DNA of 64,000 bases from Agaricus subrufescens. Its lineage: Eukaryota; Basidiomycota; Agaricomycetes; Agaricales; Agaricaceae. Of the stretch, positions 1-11,000 are shown piece by piece. Numbering within the stretch: position 1 is the first letter of the stretch; each line of letters begins with the position of its first letter. The stretch covers positions 1 to 64,000 of the forward strand of contig JAQOTE010000025.1 in NCBI GenBank assembly GCA_029945375.1, read 5' to 3'. The notes below the pieces were generated by a model. It was not told the origin of the DNA, ran no database searches, and saw only the letters and a program-made list of their open reading frames with translations. Both the position numbers and the translations under genes were made by a program.

Positions 1-638
1 GATCCAGGAATAATGGAAAAGAAGATGATCAGCCACTGACCACAGCTCACCAACCAATGGACTTACAAGCTGATCCAGGAGTAGTGGAAGTGAAAATCAT
101 TAATTACTAGCCACAGCTTACCAACCAACAGACTTACATCCTGATCCAGGAATGATGAAAGAGGAAATGATCAGCCACTAACTACAGGTCATCAACAAAA
201 AGACTTACAACCTGATCCAGGGATAGTGACAGTGAAAATGATCAGCTACTGACTACTCTATAACTTAGCAACTGATGGACTTACAAGCTAATCCAGGAAT
301 GGTAAAAAAGAAAATGATCAGCTACTGACCATAGCTCACCAACTAATAGACTTACACGCTGATCCAGGAATGGTGGAAGAGAAGTAATCAGCTACTGACC
401 ATAACTCACCAACCAACAGACTTACATGCTGGTCCAGAGATAGCGAAAGAGAAATGATCAGCTATTGACTATAATTCACCAACTGATGGACTTACACGCT
501 GATCCAGGAATGGTGGAAAAGAAAATGATCAGCCACTAATGATAGTTTACCAACTGGTGAACTTACAGCCTGATCCAGGAGTGGTGGAAGAGAAAAACAT
601 TAGTGACAAAGTATAGCTCACCAACTGATGGACTTACC
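1..638. repeat. 71-bp minisatellite, nine units
   Basis: Nine tandem units begin at 1, 72, 143, 214, 290, 361, 431, 501 and 572, each opening with gatccagg or a one-base variant. Spacing is 70-71 bp except one 76-bp unit. Every unit also carries a conserved atgatcagctactgacc-like core and ends in a gacttaca block. Units differ at many positions, so the array is not recently amplified. It runs off the left edge, so the true copy number is unknown. It ends about 50 bp past the stop of the NACHT gene. Confidence 0.95.
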
Positions 639-687
639 TTTGTAAACATGTACCTTTCATTGTTGTCATAGTTGACATCTAGGTCTT

Positions 688-2604
688 TCAAACAAATCTC
701 CTGAAACATTCCACTGTTACTAAGCTCATGTTGATGTTCCTGTGACAACAATGAGGATAAGACACATTTGATGTTATGTATGATATTACCTTCCAAGCTT
801 GGAAAGCTTTTTCGGCAAACGAAAATAGGATCTTGGGAGCTACTTGTGGGCGGAAAGGACCATGCTTGCAGTCGCATAGACGGATCATATTGATGTTTCG
901 TAATGGGTATAGAAACTTTTTGTGCCCGCTAAGTATCAAAGTAAGTAGTACTTGACTCGCATCCTTGAGAATGCTTGTGGTGAATTCCACAGTTTCCCCA
1001 GCTGGAATTTCTTGTATTTCGTTTTTAAACGAATTGGCACCAGAGGCTAAGAGCCGGTATGAGACCTCTTCAAACACGATGATCATATATTTAAACATAC
1101 CAGCACTCTCCCCGAAATGCTTATACCACAACCTGAGATAGCCCGATAGCACATGGTCTTCCATATCGTCAATCTCAATATAAAACTCTCCTGATCGTTG
1201 CTTATTCGTCAAGTAGTCAGGGAAAGAAGCGTGTAAGAATGTCAACGGTGTTGTGTGTGCTTCTTCCCAAGGCGGTAGCTTAAGTGTTGATATGCATTTC
1301 GTAAGAGCAGGATAGACTTGATGAGGCTCTATCTGGAGAATAACAGTCATGCCTCTAAGAGTTCTAGACTTCGATGAAGCGGGAAGCCCAAAAGCAGTGC
1401 CGCTACGGAATGACAATGCCAGCCCAAGTAAGAGTTTTGTTATGGGCAATATCTCCGGTGGGATTCTCGAGAGAATCTCCCTATACAAGTTATCGAGATT
1501 TCTGAAAGGCTGCCCCGCACTCGGACCATTCTTCGAACGATCAATAGCAGATAAGACAAGATTGAGTCGTGAGATAGGGTTAGAGTGATCAGGATCTTTG
1601 ATGAAACGAATCGTAGTTTGGGCAAAAATGAAGTGGCCAGAGGAAACTGCCGCGAGCTTGGCAATGACAGCATTTCCAGGCCAATCATTTGGGGTAGGGC
1701 CAGGATACTCATCTCGTATGGTGCGGAAGCTGTCGGCCAAGAAGCGTCGAACATCACGGCGAGCCCCCGGATCGTCGATGAAGATAGAGTGTGACTCGAA
1801 TAGGCCTTGTACGGAGGCCTCTTTGAACGTGTTGGTTATATGGAGCTCCGGACGACTCGCGATAATCCACGCGAGGGGCGTATGACGATGCTCCCGTGTA
1901 AACCTGCTGATGATTCGGATAATGTCCCGTTGGGGGTCCACACCTTCGACCTCGTCAAGTCCATCCAGTAAGATAGCCATGGGTGGCCCACCCGCTCCAA
2001 TCATCCTCACTACGAATGGTTCGATGATGAAGGCTCGGAACTGAGTTTCCATGTTTTTGATGAGAATGTCGGGACTGGTAGCAATTTGGTCCACAAGATA
2101 GTCGCGATAAGCTTCGATACGATGAGCGAGTTGATTCGCGATAGTAACGAAGATACGGTCTGGGTCGTTACGATTATTTGGTCGTGAAACAAATACAGAA
2201 ACGACGCGATCCTCTATCCGTTCCGCAAAAGTATGCATGATGGCGGATTTACCGACCCCAGCAGGCCCAGTAAGCAGAAAAAGGGATTTAGAGCGGAATT
2301 TGTCTTTGAACCAGGTAAGGAGTAGTTCGAGGATCACTTCACGTGTGCCGGGATGACACCTGGGAGGGTATTGGCGCGAAGAATCATTATGGGCTGCACC
2401 ATCAATGATATACTTGAAAAGTAATCCCATGGCTAGGGATAAGGCAAGACGAATCAGTAGGATTCTCGAATAGATGATGCAGTGATCCTCACCATAGCGT
2501 ATCTTATCATCTCCTTGAATCTCCACCATGGTGGGATTGTTCAAAACAAAGCTATGAGCCCCAGGGAAGAAGCCGCCCGATCCAGACAAAACTGTGATGA
2601 TCAT
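688..2604 (-). CDS. NACHT-domain NTPase (fungal NLR-like)
   Basis: This encodes a STAND-class NTPase of the NACHT type common in mushroom-forming fungi, where such proteins are thought to act in non-self recognition. The N-terminus has the family's PGAHSF...NNPTM lead-in. A P-loop GPAGVGKS lies near 2247-2270, and Walker B ILLDGLDE near 1945-1975. The C-terminal part has no recognisable WD40, ankyrin or TPR repeats, so the recognition module is missing or lies in unrecognised exons. The open frame reads through a likely 60-nt intron at 2433-2492 (donor gtgagg, branch ctgat, acceptor ctag) without a stop. I took the ATG at 2604; the frame stays open to a TTG at 2655, and a further upstream exon is possible. 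The protein is about 620 residues after splicing. The domain call is firm; both ends are uncertain. Confidence 0.82.
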   Translation of the reverse strand: MIITVLSGSGGFFPGAHSFVLNNPTMVEIQGDDKIRYGEDHCIIYSRILLIRLALSLAMGLLFKYIIDGAAHNDSSRQYPPRCHPGTREVILELLLTWFKDKFRSKSLFLLTGPAGVGKSAIMHTFAERIEDRVVSVFVSRPNNRNDPDRIFVTIANQLAHRIEAYRDYLVDQIATSPDILIKNMETQFRAFIIEPFVVRMIGAGGPPMAILLDGLDEVEGVDPQRDIIRIISRFTREHRHTPLAWIIASRPELHITNTFKEASVQGLFESHSIFIDDPGARRDVRRFLADSFRTIRDEYPGPTPNDWPGNAVIAKLAAVSSGHFIFAQTTIRFIKDPDHSNPISRLNLVLSAIDRSKNGPSAGQPFRNLDNLYREILSRIPPEILPITKLLLGLALSFRSGTAFGLPASSKSRTLRGMTVILQIEPHQVYPALTKCISTLKLPPWEEAHTTPLTFLHASFPDYLTNKQRSGEFYIEIDDMEDHVLSGYLRLWYKHFGESAGMFKYMIIVFEEVSYRLLASGANSFKNEIQEIPAGETVEFTTSILKDASQVLLTLILSGHKKFLYPLRNINMIRLCDCKHGPFRPQVAPKILFSFAEKAFQAWKVISYITSNVSYPHCCHRNINMSLVTVECFRRFV

Positions 2605-3664
2605 AAACTCCTGACTGTCATCAAACCACACACAGAAACGCACCTTGGATGCCAATGGCAGGTGGTTCGGAATTGGATTGAGGGACTATGCTGGTTGTAG
2701 ACATCGATTGGAGGGACTGAGGAGGCCCTGCTACGACGATAAGCTATGACTGTACTCTCAAGCACAAAGTGTATAAACCCACCAGAGGTGGCCGGTTGGG
2801 GCGTAGCAGGGCTTCCAGGCCTAGATCGATTAATAAGGTCGCCAATAAGCCAGGAGAACAGCGGCATGTTCAAGAGTACTAAAATTAGAGAACAAAAGTC
2901 GTGCTCAGAGGACAGATACAAGAGATTTCTAGCGTTCGTAACACACACCTGCGAGTAGAGCTTTCGTGAGCGGGGGTGTGTGTGTACGGAGTTGGGTTAC
3001 AAAGACGAAGCTGTGCTGGCCTCGTGTCTGCAACTAACAAGGCATCTCACGAATGGTCACACAACCGACCGCTCGAGCTCGAGTGCTGTGGTTGTTCCAA
3101 CTGTAAACTATGAGCATAGCTAACGTATCCCATGTCTAATTCAAAATACCTAACACACCACTGCGACATATAAGAGTAAGAGGAGTGAAGGGGACGAAAA
3201 CAAATATGAACTTATCGAAACCTTCTTGAACAAATCCTTGTCAACGGACTGCACCTGAAAGTCTTCTCATGTGTCGTAACCACCATGATACAATGACATG
3301 GCAATGTCATCGGCCCAAGATAGCATCAACGAATTTTTAGGCACATTTTAACCTTACAAAACCCTCCTTCTACTCCGCAGAGTCAGGAGACTTTCTCAAG
3401 CCAGAAAAGAACGATGAAGCTCGACTGCAAGACGAGGATGCGAATCACGGATATGAGATTTGATACTTGCTTTTTTGCGATTGGTACATAGACATACTTG
3501 CATATGCACAAACCCAACGGGTGTGGGTACAGTCGACCTTCATTCAGATTTTCTTGCAGTCAGGAGCAAGAACAGGGAACAAAGAAAAATAAGAGTGGCA
3601 TTTCTCGGAACCCCCAAAACCACACAACGCGAATGTAATTATTCTAAACGGCCCAACTTGACCT
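2605..3664. other. intergenic, no gene seen
   Basis: This is about 1 kb between the NACHT start and the SDH4 stop. Short open frames here lack recognisable protein sequence and consistent splice signals. I saw no tRNA-like or repeat structure. It should hold the NACHT promoter and the SDH4 3' UTR. Confidence 0.5.
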
Positions 3665-4282
3665 TCACGCAACCCAAGCTCTTGCAATAAGCTCAGTGAT
3701 ACCTTCAAAACGAAAAATCACCTCTTAGACAAGTCAACCACCATAGCAATTGAAGACACATACCAATGTCATTAGTATTAAATTGGTAGATACCAACAAG
3801 AACTCCAACAGTCGCCGTTCGTAAAGTCCAAGTGGCGATTCTACCAAGAACCGGGAATTTGCGAGGGTGAAGGTAGTCCACAAGCATACAGTCAAACTAA
3901 AGGGGTCAGGTCAAGCAGGCTCAACGACAGCATAACGAACGTACCCCGATGTGAGAATGAACGATCAAGCTGACACCGAGGAGACCATCAAGGATAGGAT
4001 GTGCAGTTGTGCTGGTCACAAAAGCGGCAGCAGTGAGAGGAACAAGCCCAGCAGAGAGCAGACGTTCAAATGCCCAGTGATAAGAACCCGCAGAGCGAGA
4101 AGGAGGAGGGAATGTTGTAGGTTCGTTTACAGAGCCTGTAGAAGCGGCGCGAGCTGCGAAAGATCAGCAATCTAACATGAGGAATAACATATGTTTGACC
4201 AACTCTGCAGGGCGGTCCTAAACAAAGTGCGACGCGCTAAGGCCCTCGGGAGGTTTGCACGAAGGATGAGATTGGAGGCCAT
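3665..4282 (-). CDS. SDH4: succinate dehydrogenase membrane anchor subunit (CybS)
   Basis: This is the small membrane anchor of mitochondrial complex II, which binds haem and ubiquinone in the inner membrane. There are four exons: 4204-4282, 3945-4153, 3764-3896 and 3665-3702. Introns of 48-61 bp join in frame to give 152 residues. The start ATG at 4282 opens an Arg-rich presequence. Exon 2 contains GSYHWAFERLLSAGLVPLT, typical of CybS, then SHIGFDCMLVDY, which carries the family's His and quinone-site Asp-Tyr. The C-terminus NDIGITELIARAWVA matches the family end. The gene is easily missed because its longest open frame is only exon 3. A degraded inverted copy lies at 18508-19091. Confidence 0.93.
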
Positions 4283-4369
4283 GGTCAACAACAGACGAAT
4301 GTGCTTTCCGCCTGCCGGTCAGACCCGCATAGCCCTAGGGTTAGGGTCTCTATAAATAATAACAACAAT

Positions 4370-5985
4370 CTATCTAATAGACAGGATACCCTCCCTCGTA
4401 GAATTCAACCTTCCTCCTCCAATGTCCTCTGTATTCGCTACCGCCGGCACCTTCTTCTTTTTCTTCCCTATATTGCTGCCATCCCCACTCTTTGAATCCC
4501 ATACTCTCCAAAACTTCAAATTCTCATCACCCGCACCGGTACAAACGACATCTCCAGCTGGCCCGACACAACTAAACAGCACCCTCGAGTCATGAGCATC
4601 TCTGATTTCCGCCACCCGTTCCATACTTGGATAAGCATGGATCATAATCGAGTTTGTGGGGTAACCATGCGTAGTGAGGATTTCCTTCCGTTGAGTAGCC
4701 CACTGGATTGATGTTATCTGGGACGGCGTACGAAGAGTGTGTAGGCGTGCGCCGGTGGTACTGTTCCAGACGTTGATGGTAGCATCGTTCGTCCCTCCAC
4801 CTGAAGCGAGGAGGGAGGGTTGCCAAGGGCACCACGCCAGAGCCTAGAGTCATATATAAGAAATATTATAGAGAAACAGCAAAAAAAACAAACCTTGACG
4901 GCAGCCGTATGATTCCTTTTCGTCCACTTCGCGCTCCCCCTCGCACCTTCAGTAGCGTCCCCAACTCTTCCATCCCAAATATTAACAACATTATCATTAC
5001 CTCCACTCGCCAAAAGCTCTCCATCCTTTCTCCACTTCAAACCACAGACCTCGCCACTATGACCAAGCAGTTCCATCACCTTGTGTCTCGAAATGCGAAC
5101 GTCATGATGCCATATACTGCCGTCCGCACAACCAGAACTGAGAATATGCTGATTCCACGATAAAGTGGCAACCTGACCCAGATGACCAGTCATGGTCCTC
5201 AACTTTTGCCCACTCTCCACATCCCAAAGCTCAACATCGCCAGTCCCAAGTCCAATCCCCAAAAACGCTCCATCGTTCGAGAAATCTACGCTGGAAACAT
5301 AAGCACCTTCGGGTGCTTCACCCAACTGAATGACAGATCCAGTATCCGCTTTCCAAATATAGGTAGATGCTTCAAGAGCCACAGCCACAGCGTTCTGAGA
5401 AGACCAACTGAGAAGATTAAGGTAGAAATCATCCACCATCCCTGGAGCATCTAGCACACGCTCAGGTTGCGTAGGGATCTTTCTCGCCTTGCTAGTAGTG
5501 GCACCGGTGGACGAAGGGAGGGCGCCCGGACGTTGGGCATAGAGAGGTTTTGCATATTCACGCTGCTGAGCTAATGTCAGATCCGAGGAGGAGGCAGCAG
5601 GGGGCTGCTCGTGATATCCGAGGATACGACGATTAAGGGGAACACCCGTAGCGACCGCAAGACGGGCGGTGTGGTTCGGGGACAATTCGGTGTTGAGGGA
5701 CATTTGCTCGAGACTTGCAGCGACGGCTGCGATGTCGGTGGTGTCCCTGTTGGTTATGAACCTGTCACGCCCAGGGGTCGACTTGGACCGCTTGAGCTCA
5801 TGCTTTGGAGGTGGCGGTGGGACATAGTCGCAGGTAACGACATCGAGACGGGACTCGACGCCGCCTTTTCGAATGACGCCGACGGGCCTGGCGGGGGTGA
5901 GGGGGGTCTTTGGGTCCGAACGGCAGCGGACCCGCTTTGAGGGCGTCTTTGCGGGGGTCTTTGAGGGAGTTTTGGGCAGTACCAT
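4370..5985 (-). CDS. CDC20: APC/C activator Cdc20/Slp1
   Basis: This encodes a WD40 co-activator that brings mitotic substrates to the anaphase-promoting complex and is the target of the spindle checkpoint. There are two exons, 4894-5985 and 4370-4843, with a 50-bp intron, giving 521 codons with stop. The N-terminus is rich in KTP repeats. The C-box DRFITNR is at residues 74-80. The family signature [17 protein letters not shown] precedes seven WD40 blades. The C-terminus is an Ile-Arg tail (LSIR), which docks on APC/C. A poly-Lys stretch lies just before the tail. The start is the ATG at 5985, directly before the KTP repeats. The paralogue CDH1 lies immediately upstream on the same strand, with 118 bp between them. 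Confidence 0.96.
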
Positions 5986-6103
5986 CGGCGGTGGTGAGCA
6001 CACGCGACCCACGCGTGAACAGTGTTCCAATTCACGTGATGCGATAGTACAGAGCAAGATGTAAAAACAAAACGAATAATAAATCAAAAAAGCACTGTGC
6101 TCA

Positions 6104-8015
6104 TCATCTTATCAGCCTCCCATAGTCCAATGCACTCCCCCCCTTGCCCACTACGTCTCCCACTCCACCGTTACCTCCTCCACCCAGCACGTCTCCTCCA
6201 CCGCCACTACCACCGAACAATCCGCCACCTCCGCCAGATCCGCCAGATCCACCTCCCCCGCTGCTGGCACTGCTTGCTTTCCCCCCGCTTAACCCACCAA
6301 ATGCATTCCAGAATCTCAATGTCTCGTCTCCGGCGCCAGTGACGATGGTCTCGCCGTCGGGAGACATGGCAAGATATAAAACACGATTTGTATGACCTGT
6401 TAGAGAAGCGACCATGTTTAAACTTGGGTATTTCCATATACATATTTGATTTTGGGGTGCGGTGGATGAGAAGCCGTGCGTTGAAACTAGTTCGTGGGAT
6501 GTGAGCGACCATATGAGGTTGCACACCTGCAGAACCATTATGAGTTGGGAAGAGATGATAGAGAGAGGGCGAACGTACTTGGGATCCAGTATCGAGCTCA
6601 TTTAGCATCGTACCGTTCGAGACGTTCCAAAACCGTATATGCTTGTCCTGGGTCCCACCTCCTGTTGCTAATAAGCCTGGAACGTGAGGATCCCAAGCGA
6701 GGGCCTTCACGGCGGCTGTGTGTTCATGGAATTTCCATAGTGGTAGCGTGCTGTTGCTATTTTCGTTGGGCTCGATACTCGATCTGCTCCTGGTAGAACC
6801 GCGCAGATCCCAGATACAGACTTTGTTGTCATTCCCACCACTGGCAAGAGTGGCGTTCATGACACCACCATCTCCTGACCACTTGAGACCACATACTTCC
6901 TGCCGATGGCCGGTGCATCTCTTGAATGGTCTCGTCGAGGGATCTCGGACATCGCGATGGTGGACGAGGCGGTCGCGCGAGCCAGAGGAGAGGACAAAGG
7001 AGTTCCATGCGAGGGCACCTATACGCTGCTGGTGGGCTTGGTGATAGGTTCGTTGGAGCTGGAGCGTGTTGGCGTCGTAGATGTGCAGGCGGCCAAAGAG
7101 GGTCCCCACGGCGAGGGTGGTTCCCTGCAGCAGAAATGAGAAAGGGCGGGTAATGCAAGGAAGAACAAACCTTTTGGACCCAGGAAACAGAGCTGATGGT
7201 GTCGCTTCCCTCGGCGAGATCGCACAATTTGGACACCTGGGCATTGTGGGCAGTCCAGAGATACACGCAGGAGCCGAGACCGACGCCGAGGACATTGGTG
7301 CTCGACCAGTCGACGAGGTTTAGGTAAAAGTCGTCGACCAGTTCTGGGGCGTCGAGGACTCTGTAGGGGGTCTTGCAGACGTTGCGGAGATGGCGGCGCG
7401 GGCTCTCGAGGAGCGTGCGGGATTCCTGGCGGACGGGCGACATGGAGTAGGCCTCATCGGTGGGAGTGTCGAGGCGGCGGGTGGCGGACGCGTTGGGGCT
7501 GGTGGACTTGGAGGAGGAGGGGGAGGCGTAGGTGAAGAGGCGGCGGCGTTTCGGGGTGGAGGGCGTCGAGGAGGATATGGGGCGGGTGGGGGAGTGGGGG
7601 CGGTGCGGGGAGGGCGGGGTGACCTCGGTCTGTAGGATAGAAGTGAAGATAGCGTTGGCTTGTTCTGGGCGGCGGTGAGAAAGGGGAAACGGGCGGGGCG
7701 GGGACGCGCACCTTTGAGAGCATCGGACTCGGAGGGGATGATCCGGTGGCGGGAGGGCGTGGAGGGCCCGGCGTCGTCGATGAGGTGGTAGCTGGTGCGC
7801 ATGTCGCCGACGTCGCGCGAGGGCACGAAGCGGTCGCCATAGTCGCGGGAGCGGGCGAGGGGCGTGTCGGGGGCGGCGGAGCTGGGGTCGCTGGGGGCGA
7901 GGGGCGCGAGGGACGGCGTCGAGGCGGGGCTCGGGCGCGGGCGGCGGCGGCGCGGCGGGTCGAGCTGGGACGCGCGCAGCCGCTTGCCAAAGGGCGAGTG
8001 CTTCAGGCCGGACAT
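6104..8015 (-). CDS. CDH1: APC/C activator Cdh1/Fizzy-related
   Basis: This is the G1 and late-mitosis co-activator of APC/C. Four exons (7712-8015, 7171-7664, 6579-7124, 6104-6526) are separated by introns of 46-52 bp and give 588 residues. Motifs seen are the C-box DRFVPSR at 61-67, the signature [19 protein letters not shown], seven WD40 blades and a C-terminal Ile-Arg tail (RLIR). The Cdh1-type GDRF C-box context separates it from Cdc20. An unusual Gly/Ser-rich low-complexity segment of about 60 residues sits between the last blade and the IR tail. The gene is divergent from leucyl-tRNA synthetase, with only 76 bp between start codons. Confidence 0.95.
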
Positions 8016-8091
8016 CGCGGGGGAGAGCCAACTCGCACCGCGCACGTGACCCGCCTGACTCAGTCCTGCGATGCGGCTGCCCCGGTCGATA
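8016..8091. promoter_or_regulatory. 76-bp bidirectional promoter region
   Basis: The CDH1 start (8015, minus) and the leucyl-tRNA synthetase start (8092, plus) face away from each other across 76 bp. This GC-rich gap must hold both 5' UTRs and core promoters, unless transcription starts inside the opposing gene. It contains a cacgtgac E-box-like site near 8042. No TATA box is visible. Confidence 0.6.
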
Positions 8092-11000
8092 ATGGCGCAG
8101 ACCATCGAACTCGGCCAGGTGGGTGCTTTTCTGCCGCGGAACGGCCCGCTGACACCCCCCGCAGACCGCCAAGCGCGACGCCCTCAAGGCCCTCGAGCGC
8201 CGCTGCCAGGATCGCTGGCGATCGGAGCGCCTCTTCGAGGTCGACGCCCCATCGCCCGCCCAGCTCGCGGGCCTCTCCCCGCAGCAGATCCGCGAGCAGC
8301 ACCCGAAATGGTTCGGCAACTACCCCTTCCCGTACATGAACGGCAGCCTCCACCTCGGCCACGCATTCACCATCTCCAAGATCGAGTTTGCCACCGGCTA
8401 CGAGCGCATGCTCGGCAAGCGCGCCCTCTTCCCCCACGGCTTCCATGTCACCGGCATGCCCATCAAGGTACGCCTCCCTAGTCTCCCCCCGACGCGTCGC
8501 TCACCCCCGCCAGGCCTCCGCCGACAAGGTCATCCGCGAGATGGAGCTCTTTGGCCCCGACTTTGAGCACTTCGAGCAGGTCGACACCGAGACCAAGCAG
8601 AAGGAGGAGCGCGACACGGTCGACAAGTCCAAGGCCAAAAAGGGCAAGCTCGTCGCCAAATCCACCGGCCTCACCTACCAGTTCCAAATCATGGAGTCCA
8701 TTGGAATCCCCCGCTCCGAGATTAAAAAATTCGCCGATACCCAGCACTGGCTCACCTACTTTCCCCCTCTTGCCATCGTTCGTAGCTTCTCTTTCTTCTA
8801 ATCTCTCCACTCAACCCAACCCCCCAGGCTGACAACAACGCGCTCGGCTCCAGGATAGACTGGAGACGAACGTTCATGACCACCGACGCAAACCCCTACT
8901 ACGACGCGTTCGTCCGCTGGCAGGTCAACAAACTCTACCGGCTCGGAAAAATCAAATTCGGCGAACGCTATACCATTTACAGTCCCAAGGATGGCCAGCC
9001 TTGCATGGACCACGACAGACAGGACGGAGAGGGCGTCGGCCCGCAAGAATACACCGGCATGAAAATGGCAGTCGTCGAGTGGAGTCCAGCCGCAAAGGAG
9101 GCCATCGAATCCAAGGTTGGCGGACGCAAGGTCTATCTCGTCGCCGCCACTTTACGTCCGGAAACCATGTAGGTGCCTCTCAATTTGCTCTCCCCCTCCT
9201 GCTCACTCTACCGCTCAGGTACGGTCAGACCAACTGCTTCGTCGGGCCCACCCTCAAATATGGTGTCTTCGCCGCCAACGAAAAGGAAGCCTACCTATGC
9301 ACCGATCGCGCCGCTCGCAACATGGCTTTCCAAGGCATTATCACCCCTCGCGGAGAAATCAACAAACTCGCAGAGGTCCAAGGTTCTGCCATCGTCGGTA
9401 CAAAAATCCATGCCCCCCTATCCGTGAATCCAGAAGTGTATGTCCTTCCCATGGAAAGCGTCCTTGCCACCAAAGGCACAGGCGTCGTCACATCCGTTCC
9501 TTCAGACTCCCCCGACGACTATGCAACCCTCATGGACCTTCGTAAAAAAGCCGAATACTACAAGATCGACCCTAAGTGGGCCGCCATTGACCCCGTTCCC
9601 GTCTTGTCGACGCCAACATACGGTGACCTCTCTGCACCCGCCATCGTCAAGCAATTAAAGATTTTGTCCTCCAAGGATACCAAGCAACTCGCGGAAGCAA
9701 AGGAACTTGCGTATAAAGAAGGTTTCTATAATGGTACCATGGTCATTGGTGAATTCAAGGGCCAATCTGTCCAAGACGCCAAACCAAAGGTCCGCGATGC
9801 CCTGATCAACCAAGGCCTCGCTTTTGCGTACGCTGAGCCCGAGGGTTTCGTCCTCTCGCGTTCGGCTGACGAGTGTGTTGTCGCGTTGATGGACCAATGG
9901 TACTTGGACTATGGCGAAGAAACTTGGAGGGCCGAGGTCGAGGAATTGTTGAAGGGAATGAACACCTACACAGAGGAGACACGCCACGGATTCCAGAAGA
10001 CTCTGGCTTGGCTGAACAAGTGGGCGTGCGCACGGACATACGGACTTGGTTCCAAATTGCCCTGGGACCCGCAGTTCTTGGTAGAATCATTGAGCGATTC
10101 GACGATCTATATGAGTTACTACACCGTCGCTCATCTTCTACACGGTGAGTTCTTATCGCATTCAATCATTATGCATCTTGACTGAATTATATTTTAGGCG
10201 GAACCCTCGACGGATCAGTACCTGGCCCCCTCGGAATCACCCCCGATCAGATGACTGACGAAATATGGGAATACATCTTTTGCGACGGCCCCTTCCCCGA
10301 CCCCTCCCCCCTACCCAAAGAAAAAGCCGACACACTCAAACACGAATTCAACTATTTCTACCCCTACGATATCCGTTCCTCCGCTAAAGACCTCATCCCT
10401 AACCACCTCACCTTTAATCTCTACGTCCATGCCGCCGTATTCCCCAAAAAGATGTTCCCCCTCAGTATGCGAACCAACGGACATCTGATGCTGAACGGCA
10501 AAAAGATGAGCAAAAGCACCGGTAATTCTTTGACTTTACGCGAGGCTGTTGAAAAGTTTGGTGCGGACGCGACGAGATTGACGTTGGCGGATGCGGGTGA
10601 TGGGATGGAGGATGCCAATTTCGAAGAAAAGAGTGCGAATGCGAATATTTTACGTGTGCATACTCTTTTGACGTGGTGCGAGGTGTGTTTTGTCGTTCCC
10701 CTTCTTTTGACATTGGTATACTAAGACAATTTCATAAAGGATACTCTCAAAGATCAAGCTAGCTTGAGACATGGCGAAAAGAACTTTTTCGATAAAGTCT
10801 TTGAGCAAGAGATCAATCATCTGATCAACACCACTCAAAGTCACTACGCTGCGTGAGTCTTCCCAATATATATATATATCTCCCTTCCATTCTCACACCC
10901 TCACCAGCACGAATTACAAAGACGCCCTTAAATACGGTTTCTACGAGATGCAAATCATCCGGGACTGGTACCGCGAAGTCACATCCAACACCGGCATGCA

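Noticed and set aside
2605..2655. Longer NACHT N-terminus
   Set aside because: The frame opens with TTG, not ATG, and the extra residues do not resemble the family start. The ATG at 2604 is preferred, though an upstream exon remains possible.
7320..8446. Several long overlapping open frames on both strands around 7.4-8.4 kb
   Set aside because: The GC-rich third positions of CDH1 and leucyl-tRNA synthetase exons create shadow frames. None has a family motif, and the spliced real genes explain the region.
10867..10879. Short (AT)n run
   Set aside because: It lies inside a leucyl-tRNA synthetase intron and is too short to be a meaningful microsatellite call.
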